DNA of 64,000 nucleotides from CAYRJD01 sp965212125 (GTDB lineage Bacteria; Actinomycetota; Acidimicrobiia; Acidimicrobiales; Poriferisodalaceae), in contig OZ243045.1 in the NCBI GenBank assembly GCA_965212125.1, positions 744,001-808,000 on the forward strand, written 5' to 3'. The notes below the pieces were generated by a model. That model was given only the letters and a program-made list of their open reading frames with translations. It ran no database searches and was not told where the DNA came from. Numbering within the stretch: the stretch's first letter is position 1; each line of letters opens with the position of its first letter. The position numbers and the translations under genes are program-made. Positions 1 to 8,427 of this stretch are shown piece after piece.

Positions 1-2529
1 CTGGCGAAAGCTGCGCCGCAAGATCTGCCGGCCGCCAGCTTGCAGTTTTGCATTTACAACGCAAACAAACGGGCTATCGCCTTGGATTTGCGCCCCAACC
101 CGGCAGATTCTGGGTCGGCAGATGCCGCGCCCGCAACTGCCGCGTCGGCAGCTGCCGCGTCCGCAGATGCGCCAGCTAGCACCGCAGATCGCCAAACCTT
201 TGAAGCGCTGCTAAAGCAAGCCGACTTCATCTACAGCACAGAACCTGATGGGCTACTCAGCGCGGCGGGCTACGGCTACGAAGAGCTTGTCGCTCTCAAC
301 CCACGCATCGTGCATGTCCAGATCACCCCGTTTGGCGCCACCGGGCCGCGCGCCGATACTCCTTATTCGGAGCTAACTCTCGCCAGCCTGGGCGGCGCAG
401 CAAATCTGCAAGGCATCGCTACCCGCGCCCCCGTCAAGTCTTCAATCCCGCAGGTGTGGCGCCACGCCGGTGCCGAAGCAGCCAACGCTGGGTTGATTGC
501 GCATGCCCGCCGCCTGGCGACCAACCAGCCTCAGCACGCGGTGGTGTCAGCGCAAGCGGCAGTTACTTGGACGCTGCTGAACGCAATGGAGGCGCACGCC
601 ATTTGCGGCGAGGACTACCACCGCACCGGATCGCTGGTCATGTTGGCGGCGCCGCTGCAGCTGCGCCTGGAAGCAGAAGACGGCCATGTGATAGCGATCT
701 CGCGCGGCGCCCTAATCGGCGATGTCGTTGAGTGGCTAATAGATGAAGGCATCGTTGGCACCGACTGGCGTGACGAAGATTGGGAAACCTTTGACCTGCG
801 TGCCTTGTCGGGCGAAAAGGTCAACCATGAGTTCTCTGAGCTGTTTGAGGCGATGACCGAGCTGTGTTCGCGCTACGACAAAGACACCCTGATGCGCAAA
901 GCGCTCACCTATCGCCAAACCATTGCGCCTATCAACACCGTTGCGGATCTGTGGGAGTTGGATCACCTGCGCCAGCGCGACTTTTGGAGTCCGACGGCAC
1001 CTGACAGCCGACTTGGGGAGGTTGAACTGCCAGGTGGTGCGCTCACGATTGATGGCACGCGCCTAGGCAGCGGTCTGTCGAATGGGGTTCTGCAAGGTCG
1101 ATCGCCGCAAGGCCGACCGCCGCAAGGCCGATCGCCGCAGGGCCGCCCGCCGTTGCGCCGCCCGCCGCTGTACCGACCACCGCAAGTCAACGAAGACGGC
1201 GAGCAAATCCGCGCCCAAGTGGCGGAAGCAGGGCTGGGGGAGCCGCGACCAGAAGCGCCGCAGCTGCAAGCGCCTCCAGACAAACAAGCGCTCCAAGACG
1301 AATACGCATACGGCACGACCGAGTTGCCGCTAGCCGGCATCAAGGTCGCCGACTTCAGCTGGATAGGAGTGGGGCCGATCACCGCCAAGGCGCTGGCCGA
1401 TCACGGCGCCAGCGTGGTGCGCATTGAGTGCTCCACGCGGCTTGACGGCCTGCGGGTGAACCCGCCTTTCAAAGACAACGAAGTTGACCCGGATATGTCG
1501 CACTTCTACGGCACCTTCAACACCTCCAAGCTCAGCCTCGACATCGACCTGCGAGTGCCGGAAGGCTTAGAGGTCGCAAAGCAGATGATCGCCTGGGCCG
1601 ACGTGGTTATTGAGTCTTGGCGGCCGGGCACCTTTGCGGCGTCTGGCCTAAGCGATGAAGTAATAACCGAGCTCAACCCGTCCGTCATCTTGGTGCACAC
1701 GTCGCTGCTGGCCAGCGGCGGTACGCTCTCCGGCATTGCCGGCTACGGCTATCACGCGGCTGCGATTGCGGGTTTTTACCCCGTTGTTGGCTGGCCCGAC
1801 TTGCCGCCGGACGGGCCTTATCTGGCGTACACCGACACCATTTCGCCGCGCATCATTACTGCGTCGCTGCTTAGCGCGCTTGATCGCCGCCGCCGCACCG
1901 GTCAGGGCTGCGTGATTGAGGCCGCCCAACTGGAATGCGGTCTGCAGTTCCTCGCGCCGGAGCTGATCGATTACCAGCAGTCGGGCTATGTCGCTACCCG
2001 CAACGGCAACCGGGATGATGATGTCGCTCCGCAGGGCGTATATCCCTGCGCGGGCGATGATCGATGGTGTGCCATCACGATCGCCAACGACGAGCAGTGG
2101 CGCACGCTGGTGGAGTTGCTAGCTAGCCCCGATTGGGCGTGTGATGAGCGCCTGGCGACACTGGCCGGACGTCAAGCCGCCCACGATCAGATCGATGAGC
2201 ACCTAGGGCGCTGGAGTGCAACCTTTGATCCGTTTGAGTTGGAGCAAAAGCTCACCTGCGCCGGCATCCCGGCAGGAGTGGTGCAACGCAGTAGCGATCT
2301 GCTGGCGGATAAGCAGTACGAGCATCTGGGGTTTTATCGCTACCTGGAGCACGCACGCATGGGCACAGTGCCCTACGCTGGCCATCAGTATCAGATTGCG
2401 GGCTACGAAAGCGGGCCACGCACGGCCGCTCCAACGGTGGGCCAGCACACCTTTGAGGTGCTAACCGAACTACTAGGCATGAGCGAAGAGCAGATCGGCG
2501 ACATCGCTGCAGCTGGCGCGCTGGGCTAG
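1..2529 (+). CDS. Two-domain CaiB/BaiF (family III) CoA-transferase, 5'-truncated by window edge
   Basis: The frame is open from base 1, so the N-terminus lies outside the window; the TTG at 40 is internal. The visible part has two family III CoA-transferase halves. The first runs to about 1080 and enters at the conserved YNANKR-like segment (CIYNANKRAIALDL). The second starts near 1325 with the canonical GIKVADFSW...LADHGASVVRIE opening. Family members move CoA between carboxylic acids through an acyl-enzyme Asp in the cytoplasm. The halves are joined by a Pro/Arg/Gln-rich linker made of a 15-bp tandem repeat (1096-1185). Tandem fusions of this family are known in actinobacteria; the substrate cannot be read from sequence. 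The next gene follows 46 bp later on the same strand. Confidence 0.88.
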   Translation: MAKAAPQDLPAASLQFCIYNANKRAIALDLRPNPADSGSADAAPATAASAAAASADAPASTADRQTFEALLKQADFIYSTEPDGLLSAAGYGYEELVALNPRIVHVQITPFGATGPRADTPYSELTLASLGGAANLQGIATRAPVKSSIPQVWRHAGAEAANAGLIAHARRLATNQPQHAVVSAQAAVTWTLLNAMEAHAICGEDYHRTGSLVMLAAPLQLRLEAEDGHVIAISRGALIGDVVEWLIDEGIVGTDWRDEDWETFDLRALSGEKVNHEFSELFEAMTELCSRYDKDTLMRKALTYRQTIAPINTVADLWELDHLRQRDFWSPTAPDSRLGEVELPGGALTIDGTRLGSGLSNGVLQGRSPQGRPPQGRSPQGRPPLRRPPLYRPPQVNEDGEQIRAQVAEAGLGEPRPEAPQLQAPPDKQALQDEYAYGTTELPLAGIKVADFSWIGVGPITAKALADHGASVVRIECSTRLDGLRVNPPFKDNEVDPDMSHFYGTFNTSKLSLDIDLRVPEGLEVAKQMIAWADVVIESWRPGTFAASGLSDEVITELNPSVILVHTSLLASGGTLSGIAGYGYHAAAIAGFYPVVGWPDLPPDGPYLAYTDTISPRIITASLLSALDRRRRTGQGCVIEAAQLECGLQFLAPELIDYQQSGYVATRNGNRDDDVAPQGVYPCAGDDRWCAITIANDEQWRTLVELLASPDWACDERLATLAGRQAAHDQIDEHLGRWSATFDPFELEQKLTCAGIPAGVVQRSSDLLADKQYEHLGFYRYLEHARMGTVPYAGHQYQIAGYESGPRTAAPTVGQHTFEVLTELLGMSEEQIGDIAAAGALG
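1096..1185 (+). repeat. Six 15-bp tandem units encoding a PQGR-type linker
   Basis: Six 15-bp units (first at 1096-1110, ggtcgatcgccgcaa) diverge progressively along the array. They are in frame and encode five-residue blocks of the type GRSPQ/GRPPQ between the two CoA-transferase domains. The array is a length-variable flexible linker by appearance; open frames on the other strand here are shadows of it. Confidence 0.85.
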
Positions 2530-2570
2530 CGAGTAATGACGAGTAATGACGGGTAATGAACTGGGCTAGC
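2521..2570 (+). repeat. Stop-codon junction repeat
   Basis: Three copies of gagtaatgac (third has one mismatch, 2531-2560) are bracketed by two copies of ctgggctagc (2521-2530, 2561-2570). The first flank holds the stop of the CoA-transferase; the second ends five bases before the GTG of the next gene. This looks like local tandem duplication of a gene end. Confidence 0.8.
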
Positions 2571-2575
2571 AAAAA

Positions 2576-3571
2576 GTGAATACCGCAGTGCCGCTGTCGG
2601 TGGTAGATCTGGCGGTCGTTTCGCAGGGCGTTAGTTCGGCCCAAGCACTAGCGGACACCACCAAGCTGGCGCAGGTAGCCGAGCGGCTTGGCTATGTGCG
2701 CTTCTGGGTTGCCGAGCACCACAACTTGGGTACGGTTGCCAGCACTTCGCCCGCGGTGCTGATAGCGCACCTGGCGGCCAACACAAAAACAATGCGCATC
2801 GGCTCTGGGGGAGTGATGCTGCCGAATCACGTCCCGCTGGTTATTGCCGAGCAGTTCGCTTTGCTAGAGGCGCTGCACCCGGGTCGTATTGACTTGGGGA
2901 TCGGCCGGGCTCCCGGCAGCGATCGTTACACGGCTGCCGCGCTGCGCCGATCGGAAACCCCGGAGAGCGTGGAAGATTTCCCGCGCGACCTGATTGAGCT
3001 GATGGGTTTGCTGGGCGATCCGCGCCAACCCGACGGCCTGTGGAATCACGTCCGTGCCACCCCGAAAGCAGACACGGTGCCGGCGGTGATGTTGTTGGGT
3101 TCGAGCGGGTTCAGCGCGCAGCTCGCTGGCATCTTGGGTTTGCCGTTCGCTTTTGCGAATCATTTTGATATGGGCGGAACGCTGCAAGCGGTGGAGATTT
3201 ATCGCACGCATTTTCGTCCGTCGGAGTCTTTGAGCGAGCCTTACACGATCGTGTCTGCGGCGGTGATTTGTGCGGCCGACGATGAGGCGGCGCACTTGGC
3301 GGCTGCGCCGGCTCGGCTGCGCAAATACGGCATGCGTACAGGTCGTTTCTTGCCGCTGCTAACTCCGTCAGAAACCTTGGAGCATCCCGAATGGACACAA
3401 GCCAACGAAATGCCGTCTAACTCAATTATCGGCACGCCGGATTTTGTGGTACAAGAACTAAAGCAGCTTGCGACCGATTCTCAAGCCAGTGAGCTAATGA
3501 TCAACACGGCTACTTATTCGCTAGCCGAACGCATAACTAGCCTGGAACTATCGGCGACGGCATGGCTATAA
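2576..3571 (+). CDS. LLM-class flavin-dependent oxidoreductase (luciferase-like)
   Basis: 331 aa, GTG start at 2576. The N-terminus PLSVVDLAVVSQGVSSAQAL, the WVAEHHN motif near residue 45 and HPGRIDLGIGRAPGSD near 105 match the single-domain bacterial luciferase-like monooxygenases of the MsnO8/YhbW type, which use FMN or F420. Length is normal for the family. The substrate is unknown. Its stop TAA once overlapped the start of the molybdoenzyme gene: the same 59-bp end sequence sits at 3519-3577 and again at 4336-4394, where it supplies that gene's ATG. The two were therefore probably adjacent, coupled genes before the lipoprotein cassette entered (inference). Confidence 0.9.
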   Translation: MNTAVPLSVVDLAVVSQGVSSAQALADTTKLAQVAERLGYVRFWVAEHHNLGTVASTSPAVLIAHLAANTKTMRIGSGGVMLPNHVPLVIAEQFALLEALHPGRIDLGIGRAPGSDRYTAAALRRSETPESVEDFPRDLIELMGLLGDPRQPDGLWNHVRATPKADTVPAVMLLGSSGFSAQLAGILGLPFAFANHFDMGGTLQAVEIYRTHFRPSESLSEPYTIVSAAVICAADDEAAHLAAAPARLRKYGMRTGRFLPLLTPSETLEHPEWTQANEMPSNSIIGTPDFVVQELKQLATDSQASELMINTATYSLAERITSLELSATAWL

Positions 3572-3577
3572 AAACAA
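3519..3577 (+). repeat. 59-bp perfect direct repeat, copy 1 (native LLM gene end)
   Basis: This copy begins cgctagccgaacg and ends ctataaaaacaa. It contains the last 17 codons and stop of the LLM oxidoreductase gene plus six bases. Copy 2 at 4336-4394 is identical over all 59 bases. The offset is 817 bp and the copies bracket the lipoprotein gene. Confidence 0.95.
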
Positions 3578-3599
3578 GAAGCTAGCTCTCAGTTACCTG

Positions 3600-4151
3600 T
3601 CATTCTACCCAAATGATTTCGCTTGGATCAACACCGCGTGCTAACAACTCTTCATAGCTACCACGCCATATAATGCGATCTGTGGGGAAGCCTTCTCGTT
3701 TGTGTTCCGTAGTGAGCACATAGCCATCACCGTAAAAAATAGTTGTGACTTCTAAGAGATCAGGGAATAAGTCAAAAATCATATCATCGTCACTTTCATC
3801 ATAAATGATGTAACGGCCTTGTTCGTCTTGCTCAAAAATGCGCGCAACTGGTGCCACTTCCTCAGGCTCATTCCTAGAAGTCACCTCTTCGGGCGTAGAT
3901 ACCTCAGGAACCTCCTCCTCATCAACGTCAACCACCGTCTGCACCTCAGCCTCTGCCACAGGCTCTGGTTCAGTCGCGACCTCTTCAGGCGCGGCGGTTG
4001 TGGTTGTTGTTTCAGCCACCTCTGGTGCCACAGCGGCGGGCTGTCCTGCAGCTATCACCACCTCAGGCGCAGCTGACTCGCTACCACAAGCAGCCGCCAA
4101 TAGCCCGGCAGCCACAAACCCGCCAACAAAAACAAACACATTGCGCCGCAT
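3600..4151 (-). CDS. Secreted Glu/Thr-rich lipoprotein of unknown function (cassette gene)
   Basis: 183 aa. It has a short basic N-terminus, a hydrophobic segment and lipobox LAAAC (Cys22), so it should be lipid-anchored outside the membrane. A TTTTTAAPEE-type acidic linker fills about residues 45-100. A conserved-looking C-terminal part (about 105-183) contains IIYDESDDDMIFDLFPDL and IIWRGSYEELLARGVDPSEI. I do not recognise the family. A strong Shine-Dalgarno (aaggagg, 7 nt before ATG) is better than at most neighbours. The half encoding the C-terminus is near 40% GC by rough count, well below the flanks, and the gene runs against the operon. It lies inside the duplicated LLM end, which suggests acquisition by transfer (inference). 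Confidence 0.8.
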   Translation of the reverse strand: MRRNVFVFVGGFVAAGLLAAACGSESAAPEVVIAAGQPAAVAPEVAETTTTTAAPEEVATEPEPVAEAEVQTVVDVDEEEVPEVSTPEEVTSRNEPEEVAPVARIFEQDEQGRYIIYDESDDDMIFDLFPDLLEVTTIFYGDGYVLTTEHKREGFPTDRIIWRGSYEELLARGVDPSEIIWVE

Positions 4152-4257
4152 AGCACAACCTCCTTGTGCCTTACAACGGCAGTTTAGATCAGTTTCTCAC
4201 GCGTGTGGAAGCGGGCATTGATTTAGAGACGCACAACCCTGTATGGGGCTGCCTCCT

Positions 4258-4388
4258 GGCGGCGATCGTTGCACGGCCGCTGCGCTGCGTCGATCAGAAA
4301 CACCAGAGAGCGTGGAAGATCTCTCGCATGACCAGCGCTAGCCGAACGCATAACTAGCCTGGAACTATCGGCGACGGCATGGCTATAA
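4258..4388 (+). pseudogene. Remnant of a second LLM oxidoreductase gene
   Basis: Bases 4258-4333 align to about 2920-2995 of the intact LLM gene at roughly 84% (my count: 12 mismatches in 76). The frame reads TAAALRRSETPESVED with mostly synonymous differences. It then jumps directly to the last 17 codons and stop, which are identical to the intact copy. Most of the gene is therefore deleted. The synonymous pattern points to a divergent homologue rather than neutral decay of a fresh duplicate. Confidence 0.75.
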
Positions 4389-4394
4389 AAACAA
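4336..4394 (+). repeat. 59-bp perfect direct repeat, copy 2 (start of molybdoenzyme gene)
   Basis: Identical to 3519-3577. Read in the LLM frame it is the LLM C-terminus and stop (4386-4388). Read in another frame it provides the ATG (4379) and first five codons of the molybdoenzyme gene. The ten-base overlap ATGGCTATAA is stop and start at once. Confidence 0.95.
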
Positions 4395-6748
4395 CACTGC
4401 TTGGCACCCACTTCGGCACTTACCGCGTCCAAAGTGACGCCGATCAAGTGCTTGATGTGCGCGGCCACGAAACCGACCCAGACCCTTCACCCATCGGCGA
4501 GGCGCTTAGCGAATACCAGATGTGTCGAGTGCAGCGTCCCGCCGTGCGCAAGTCGTGGTTAGAGCACGGGCCTGGGCCAGCAGTCGGCCCGCCTGGGCAG
4601 CCTGGCAAGCGCGGCAGCGAGCCGTTTGTAGAGGTCAGCTGGGAAACGGTGCTTGATTTGGTTGCCGTGGAGCTGGAGCGAGTTCGCACAACCCACGGCA
4701 ATCAATCAATCTTCGCCGGCTCATACGGCTGGGGCGCGGCCGGTCGGTTTCATGCGCCCAGCGCTCAGCTTCACCGATTTGCAAATCTGTTTGGCGGCTA
4801 CACCGCCCAAAAGGGCACGTATTCGTCGGCAGCCGCCGAGGCGATCTTGCCGTACATCTTCGGGATGACCTTCCATCAAGTCGTCGCCCAGCAGACCGCC
4901 TGGAGTGTGATCGCGGATCACACGGAGTTGTTTGTCAGCTTTGGCGGCATGCGGACGTCAAATACCGACGTCGCCTACGGAGGTCAGGGCGCGCACCACA
5001 CCCGGGAATGGCTTTTCAAGGCCAGCGAAAATGGCATGAAGCTGCTCAGCGTCAGCCCGCTGGCTGACGACGTGGTCGGCTCTATTCCACCCACCACGCG
5101 CCCGCCGGCGTGGCTGTCGCTAAGGCCTGGTACCGACGTGGCTTTGATGCTGGCCTTGATGCACGAGCTGGTTGTGTCAGGGCGAGCAGACGAAGAGTTT
5201 TTAGACAAGTACTGCGAGGGCTGGCCCGTGCTGCGCGAGTATCTGCTGGCGGAGCCATTTGATGCTGCCTGGGCCGCAGAGATCACCGACATTGACGCCA
5301 CCCAAATAACTGCGCTGGCACACGAGATGGCCGACAAGCGCACGTTGGTTAACGTCACGCTTTCGCTGCAGCGTGCCGATCACGGCGAGCAGTCTTACTG
5401 GGCGGCGACCGCGCTGGCCTGCGTTCTGGGTCAGATTGGCCTGCCGGGCGGAGGCATGGCGGCTGCGTTCTTCACCGCTGGCAACACCGGCTCTGGCCAA
5501 GCTCGCAAACGCATAGCCGGGCTGCCGGTGCCGCCGCACAAATCCGGCATGCCCGTGATCGGCGTGTCCCGGATTGCCGAGCTGCTAGAGGGCGCTGGCC
5601 GTGAATACGACTTTGGCGGGCGAACCAGCACGTTCCCTGACACACGACTGGTGTATTGGTGTGGCGGCAATCCGTTTCACCATCACCAAGATCTGAATCG
5701 CCTGCGCGCCGCTTGGCAGCTGCCAGACACGGTGATTGTCCATGAGCCGTTCTGGACGCCGGTCGCCAAGCACGCCGACATCGTGCTGCCCGCAACCACG
5801 CAGCTTGAGCGCAGCGACATCGTGAGCGCCGATCAACATCTGGTGTATCAAAGGGCGGCGGTTGAGCCTTATGCGGAGGCCAGGGACGACCACTGGATCT
5901 TTTGCCAGTTGGCCGAGCGCCTGGGGTTTAGGTCGCAGTTTTCCGAGGATCGCAGCGTTGATGAATGGCTGGAGGCGCTCTATGCGATCTTCACCGCCGA
6001 AAACCCTGCGCTGCCGCCATTCGAAGAGTTCAAGGCCAGTGAGCACTGGCGCCACAGCGATGTCGCCGACATGGGAGACACCGATCAGGTGTTCTTGGCC
6101 GATTTCAGAGCGGGTGCCGAGCTGCGCACACCCAGCGGCAAGATCGAGCTGTTTTCGCAGCAGCTAGCCGACCTGGGCTATGAGGATTGCGGACCACACC
6201 CCGCCTGGTTTGAGCCATACGAAAGGCTTGGCGCAGCGGATAGCGGCGCAATGGGCAGTGGCGCAGAGGGCAGCGACGCAATGGGCAACACCGCAGCCAG
6301 CAGCAAGCTGCACCTGATTTCAAATCAGCCACGCACCCGGCTGCACAGCCAGTACGACTTTGCCAGCCCCAGCCAAGCGACCAAGCATTCGGGGCGAGAG
6401 CCGATTCGCCTGCACCCCACGACGGCTGCCGAGCGAGGAATAGCCCAAGGCGATGTGGTGCGAGTGTTTAACAGCCGCGGAGCCTGCCTAGCCGCGGCGG
6501 TGCTTGACGACACGATCAGAGCCGACGTGTGTCAGCTTTCAACCGGAGCCTGGTACGACCCCGACGAAGACGGCACCTGTCGGGCGGGCAATCCGAACGT
6601 GCTGACGCGCGACAAGGGAACCTCCCGGTTGGGTCAAGGCCCCACTCCGCACACCTGCCTGGTAGAGATAGAGAAGCTAGAAACTGCGCCGCCGCCCGTG
6701 CGCGCCTACGACCCGCCGCAGTTTGTGAGTGCCGCCGATCATGCCTGA
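4379..6748 (+). CDS. BisC/TorZ-type molybdopterin oxidoreductase (S-/N-oxide reductase family)
   Basis: 789 aa. The layout is that of the DMSO-reductase family, BisC/TorA branch: an N-terminal substrate-entry region (CRVQRPAVRKSWLEHG), then KGTYSSAAAEAI near residue 145. The Ser at about 149 matches the Mo-coordinating serine of TorA/BisC. Central Mo-bis-MGD segments (PGTDVALMLALMHEL, WCGGNPFHHHQD, ADIVLPATTQLERSDI) and a C-terminal MGD-binding domain (LISNQPRTRLHSQ) follow. There is no N-terminal Cys motif for a 4Fe-4S cluster and no twin-Arg signal, so it is probably a cytoplasmic reductase of sulfoxides or N-oxides. A Gly/Ser/Met repeat linker sits at about 6230-6300. The last eight bases overlap the DUF6457 gene, so the two are co-translated. 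Confidence 0.87.
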   Translation: MAIKTTLLGTHFGTYRVQSDADQVLDVRGHETDPDPSPIGEALSEYQMCRVQRPAVRKSWLEHGPGPAVGPPGQPGKRGSEPFVEVSWETVLDLVAVELERVRTTHGNQSIFAGSYGWGAAGRFHAPSAQLHRFANLFGGYTAQKGTYSSAAAEAILPYIFGMTFHQVVAQQTAWSVIADHTELFVSFGGMRTSNTDVAYGGQGAHHTREWLFKASENGMKLLSVSPLADDVVGSIPPTTRPPAWLSLRPGTDVALMLALMHELVVSGRADEEFLDKYCEGWPVLREYLLAEPFDAAWAAEITDIDATQITALAHEMADKRTLVNVTLSLQRADHGEQSYWAATALACVLGQIGLPGGGMAAAFFTAGNTGSGQARKRIAGLPVPPHKSGMPVIGVSRIAELLEGAGREYDFGGRTSTFPDTRLVYWCGGNPFHHHQDLNRLRAAWQLPDTVIVHEPFWTPVAKHADIVLPATTQLERSDIVSADQHLVYQRAAVEPYAEARDDHWIFCQLAERLGFRSQFSEDRSVDEWLEALYAIFTAENPALPPFEEFKASEHWRHSDVADMGDTDQVFLADFRAGAELRTPSGKIELFSQQLADLGYEDCGPHPAWFEPYERLGAADSGAMGSGAEGSDAMGNTAASSKLHLISNQPRTRLHSQYDFASPSQATKHSGREPIRLHPTTAAERGIAQGDVVRVFNSRGACLAAAVLDDTIRADVCQLSTGAWYDPDEDGTCRAGNPNVLTRDKGTSRLGQGPTPHTCLVEIEKLETAPPPVRAYDPPQFVSAADHA

Positions 6749-7043
6749 CGGGTCCGCCGGTCAGCAGCCCGCCAGTCATCAACCCGCCGGTCAGCAGCCC
6801 GGCAGTCAAGCGTCCGACTTGCCGTCCGCGCAGCAGTGGTTAGCGGCGTTTGCCAAAGAGCTTGATCTGCCAGCGCCCGACCCAACCAGCACTGAGATCT
6901 TGTTAGAGCTAGCCGGCGAAGCCGCGCACAGCAGCGAACGTATCGCCGCGCCGATTGCCTGCTGGCTGGTGGGGATCGCGGGGCTAGATCCAGCCGATGC
7001 GTTAGCCAAAGCCAAACGTATTGTTGCAGACATCTCCGCCTAA
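6741..7043 (+). CDS. DUF6457-domain small protein, molybdenum-linked
   Basis: 100 aa from the ATG at 6741, which overlaps the molybdoenzyme stop by eight bases. The N-terminus is a Gln/Pro/Ser repeat (QQPASHQPAGQQPGSQ) built from duplicated 15-18-base units. Residues about 25-100 (WLAAFAKELDLP...AAHSSERIAAPIACWLVGIA) resemble the alpha-helical DUF6457 domain. From family knowledge this is often found with or fused to molybdenum-cofactor guanylyltransferase. Overlap with a Mo-bis-MGD enzyme fits a role in cofactor handling or maturation (inference). The family assignment is from memory of the pattern. Confidence 0.65.
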   Translation: MPDGSAGQQPASHQPAGQQPGSQASDLPSAQQWLAAFAKELDLPAPDPTSTEILLELAGEAAHSSERIAAPIACWLVGIAGLDPADALAKAKRIVADISA

Positions 7044-7090
7044 TCCCGGCTGACCCGACAAATCGTCAGGGCGGCCGTACTATTGGGCAA

Positions 7091-8407
7091 GTGAGCAACC
7101 GCGAGCAATCTGCAACCGATCACAACTGGGGCTTTCGCACGCGTGCTCTGCACGCTGGCGGGCGGCCGGACCCGGCGACGGGGGCGCGAGCGGTGCCCGT
7201 CTATCAGACCACCAGCTTTGTGTTTGAAGACACGCAAGACGCCGCCGATCAGTTCGCCTTGCAGAAATACGGCAGCATCTACACGCGCATTTCAAATCCG
7301 ACCATCAATGCGTTTGAAGAGCGCGTGGCAAACCTGGAGGGCGGCATCGGTGCGGTGGCGACGGCTTCGGGTATGGCCGCGGAGTTCCTAACCGCGACGG
7401 CGCTGACGCAAGCCGGCGACAGCCTGGTTAGCTCCTCCGCGCTTTACGGCGGCACCACCACGCTGTTTGACGTAACGCTGCGTCGCTTCAACATTGACGC
7501 CCGCTTTGTGGACGGCGACGACCCGGAAGCGTTCGCACAAGCCATCGATGACACAACCAAGTTTTGCTACACCGAGATCATCGGCAACCCGTCCGGGGCG
7601 ATAGCCGACCTGGCGGCCCTGAGCGATGTGGCGCACGCGCACGACATTCCGCTGGTGGTTGATGCGACCTTCGCAACGCCGTATCTGTGCCAGCCGATGG
7701 CGCACGGCGCAGACATCGTGTTGCATTCGGCCACAAAATTCATCGGCGGGCATGGCAATTCAATCGGCGGCGTTGTGGCAGAGTCCGGCCGCTTTGACTG
7801 GGGGAGTGGCCGCTTTCCGCACATGACCGAACCGGTTGACACCTACAACGGCATGCGCTTTTGGGAAAACTTCGGCGAGTACGCCTTCTGCACGAAGCTG
7901 CGAGTAGAGCAACTGCGCGACATCGGCGCTTGCCTGTCGCCGATGAACGCTTTTCTGCTGCTGCAGGGCTTGGAAACGCTGCCGCAGCGGATGGACGCTC
8001 ACGTGCAAAATGCGCAAGCCGTGGCTGTGTTTTTAGACAACCATCCGGAAGTGGCGTGGGTTAACTATGCGGGCTTGCCGTCGTCGCCCTATCACGCCTT
8101 GGCGCAGCGGTATTTGCCAAAAGGCCCCGGTGCGGTATTCACCTTTGGAGTCAAGGGCGGCCGCGAAGTAGGCGCCGCGCTGATTGAGTCGCTGCAAATG
8201 ATTAGCCATCTGGCAAACGTTGGCGACGCTCGCACCTTGATAATCCACCCCGGCTCAACCACGCATCAGCAGCTAAGCGATGAGGCACTAACGGCTGGCG
8301 GCGTCACGCCCGACATGGTGCGGCTGTCGGTCGGGCTAGAAGACATTGAAGACATCATCTGGGATCTTGACCAAGCCCTCACCGTTGCGTCCAAGCAAAG
8401 CAAGTAA
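7091..8407 (+). CDS. metY: O-acetylhomoserine (thiol)-lyase, copy 1
   Basis: 438 aa, GTG start. This is a Cys/Met-metabolism PLP enzyme: it makes homocysteine from O-acetylhomoserine and sulfide (or O-acetylserine to Cys). Family marks are GFRTRALHAG, VPVYQTTSFVFED, YTRISNPT and the PLP lysine in HSATKFIGGHG near residue 215. The size, about 430 residues, is that of MetY rather than the 380-residue MetB/MetC. It is followed 20 bp later by a CoA-binding protein, an association common in actinobacteria. A second homologue lies at 34503. No riboswitch is visible in the 47-bp leader. Confidence 0.9.
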   Translation: MSNREQSATDHNWGFRTRALHAGGRPDPATGARAVPVYQTTSFVFEDTQDAADQFALQKYGSIYTRISNPTINAFEERVANLEGGIGAVATASGMAAEFLTATALTQAGDSLVSSSALYGGTTTLFDVTLRRFNIDARFVDGDDPEAFAQAIDDTTKFCYTEIIGNPSGAIADLAALSDVAHAHDIPLVVDATFATPYLCQPMAHGADIVLHSATKFIGGHGNSIGGVVAESGRFDWGSGRFPHMTEPVDTYNGMRFWENFGEYAFCTKLRVEQLRDIGACLSPMNAFLLLQGLETLPQRMDAHVQNAQAVAVFLDNHPEVAWVNYAGLPSSPYHALAQRYLPKGPGAVFTFGVKGGREVGAALIESLQMISHLANVGDARTLIIHPGSTTHQQLSDEALTAGGVTPDMVRLSVGLEDIEDIIWDLDQALTVASKQSK

Positions 8408-8427
8408 CAAGTAAGCCGCCTGCTGCG

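Noticed and set aside
1063..1388. Open frames on both strands through the CoA-transferase linker
   Set aside because: They are created by the GC-rich 15-bp repeat and have no domain content; the plus-strand transferase frame accounts for the region.
4166..4357. Short open frame between the lipoprotein start and the molybdoenzyme
   Set aside because: It crosses the LLM remnant in the wrong frame and has no ribosome site; the remnant explains the sequence.
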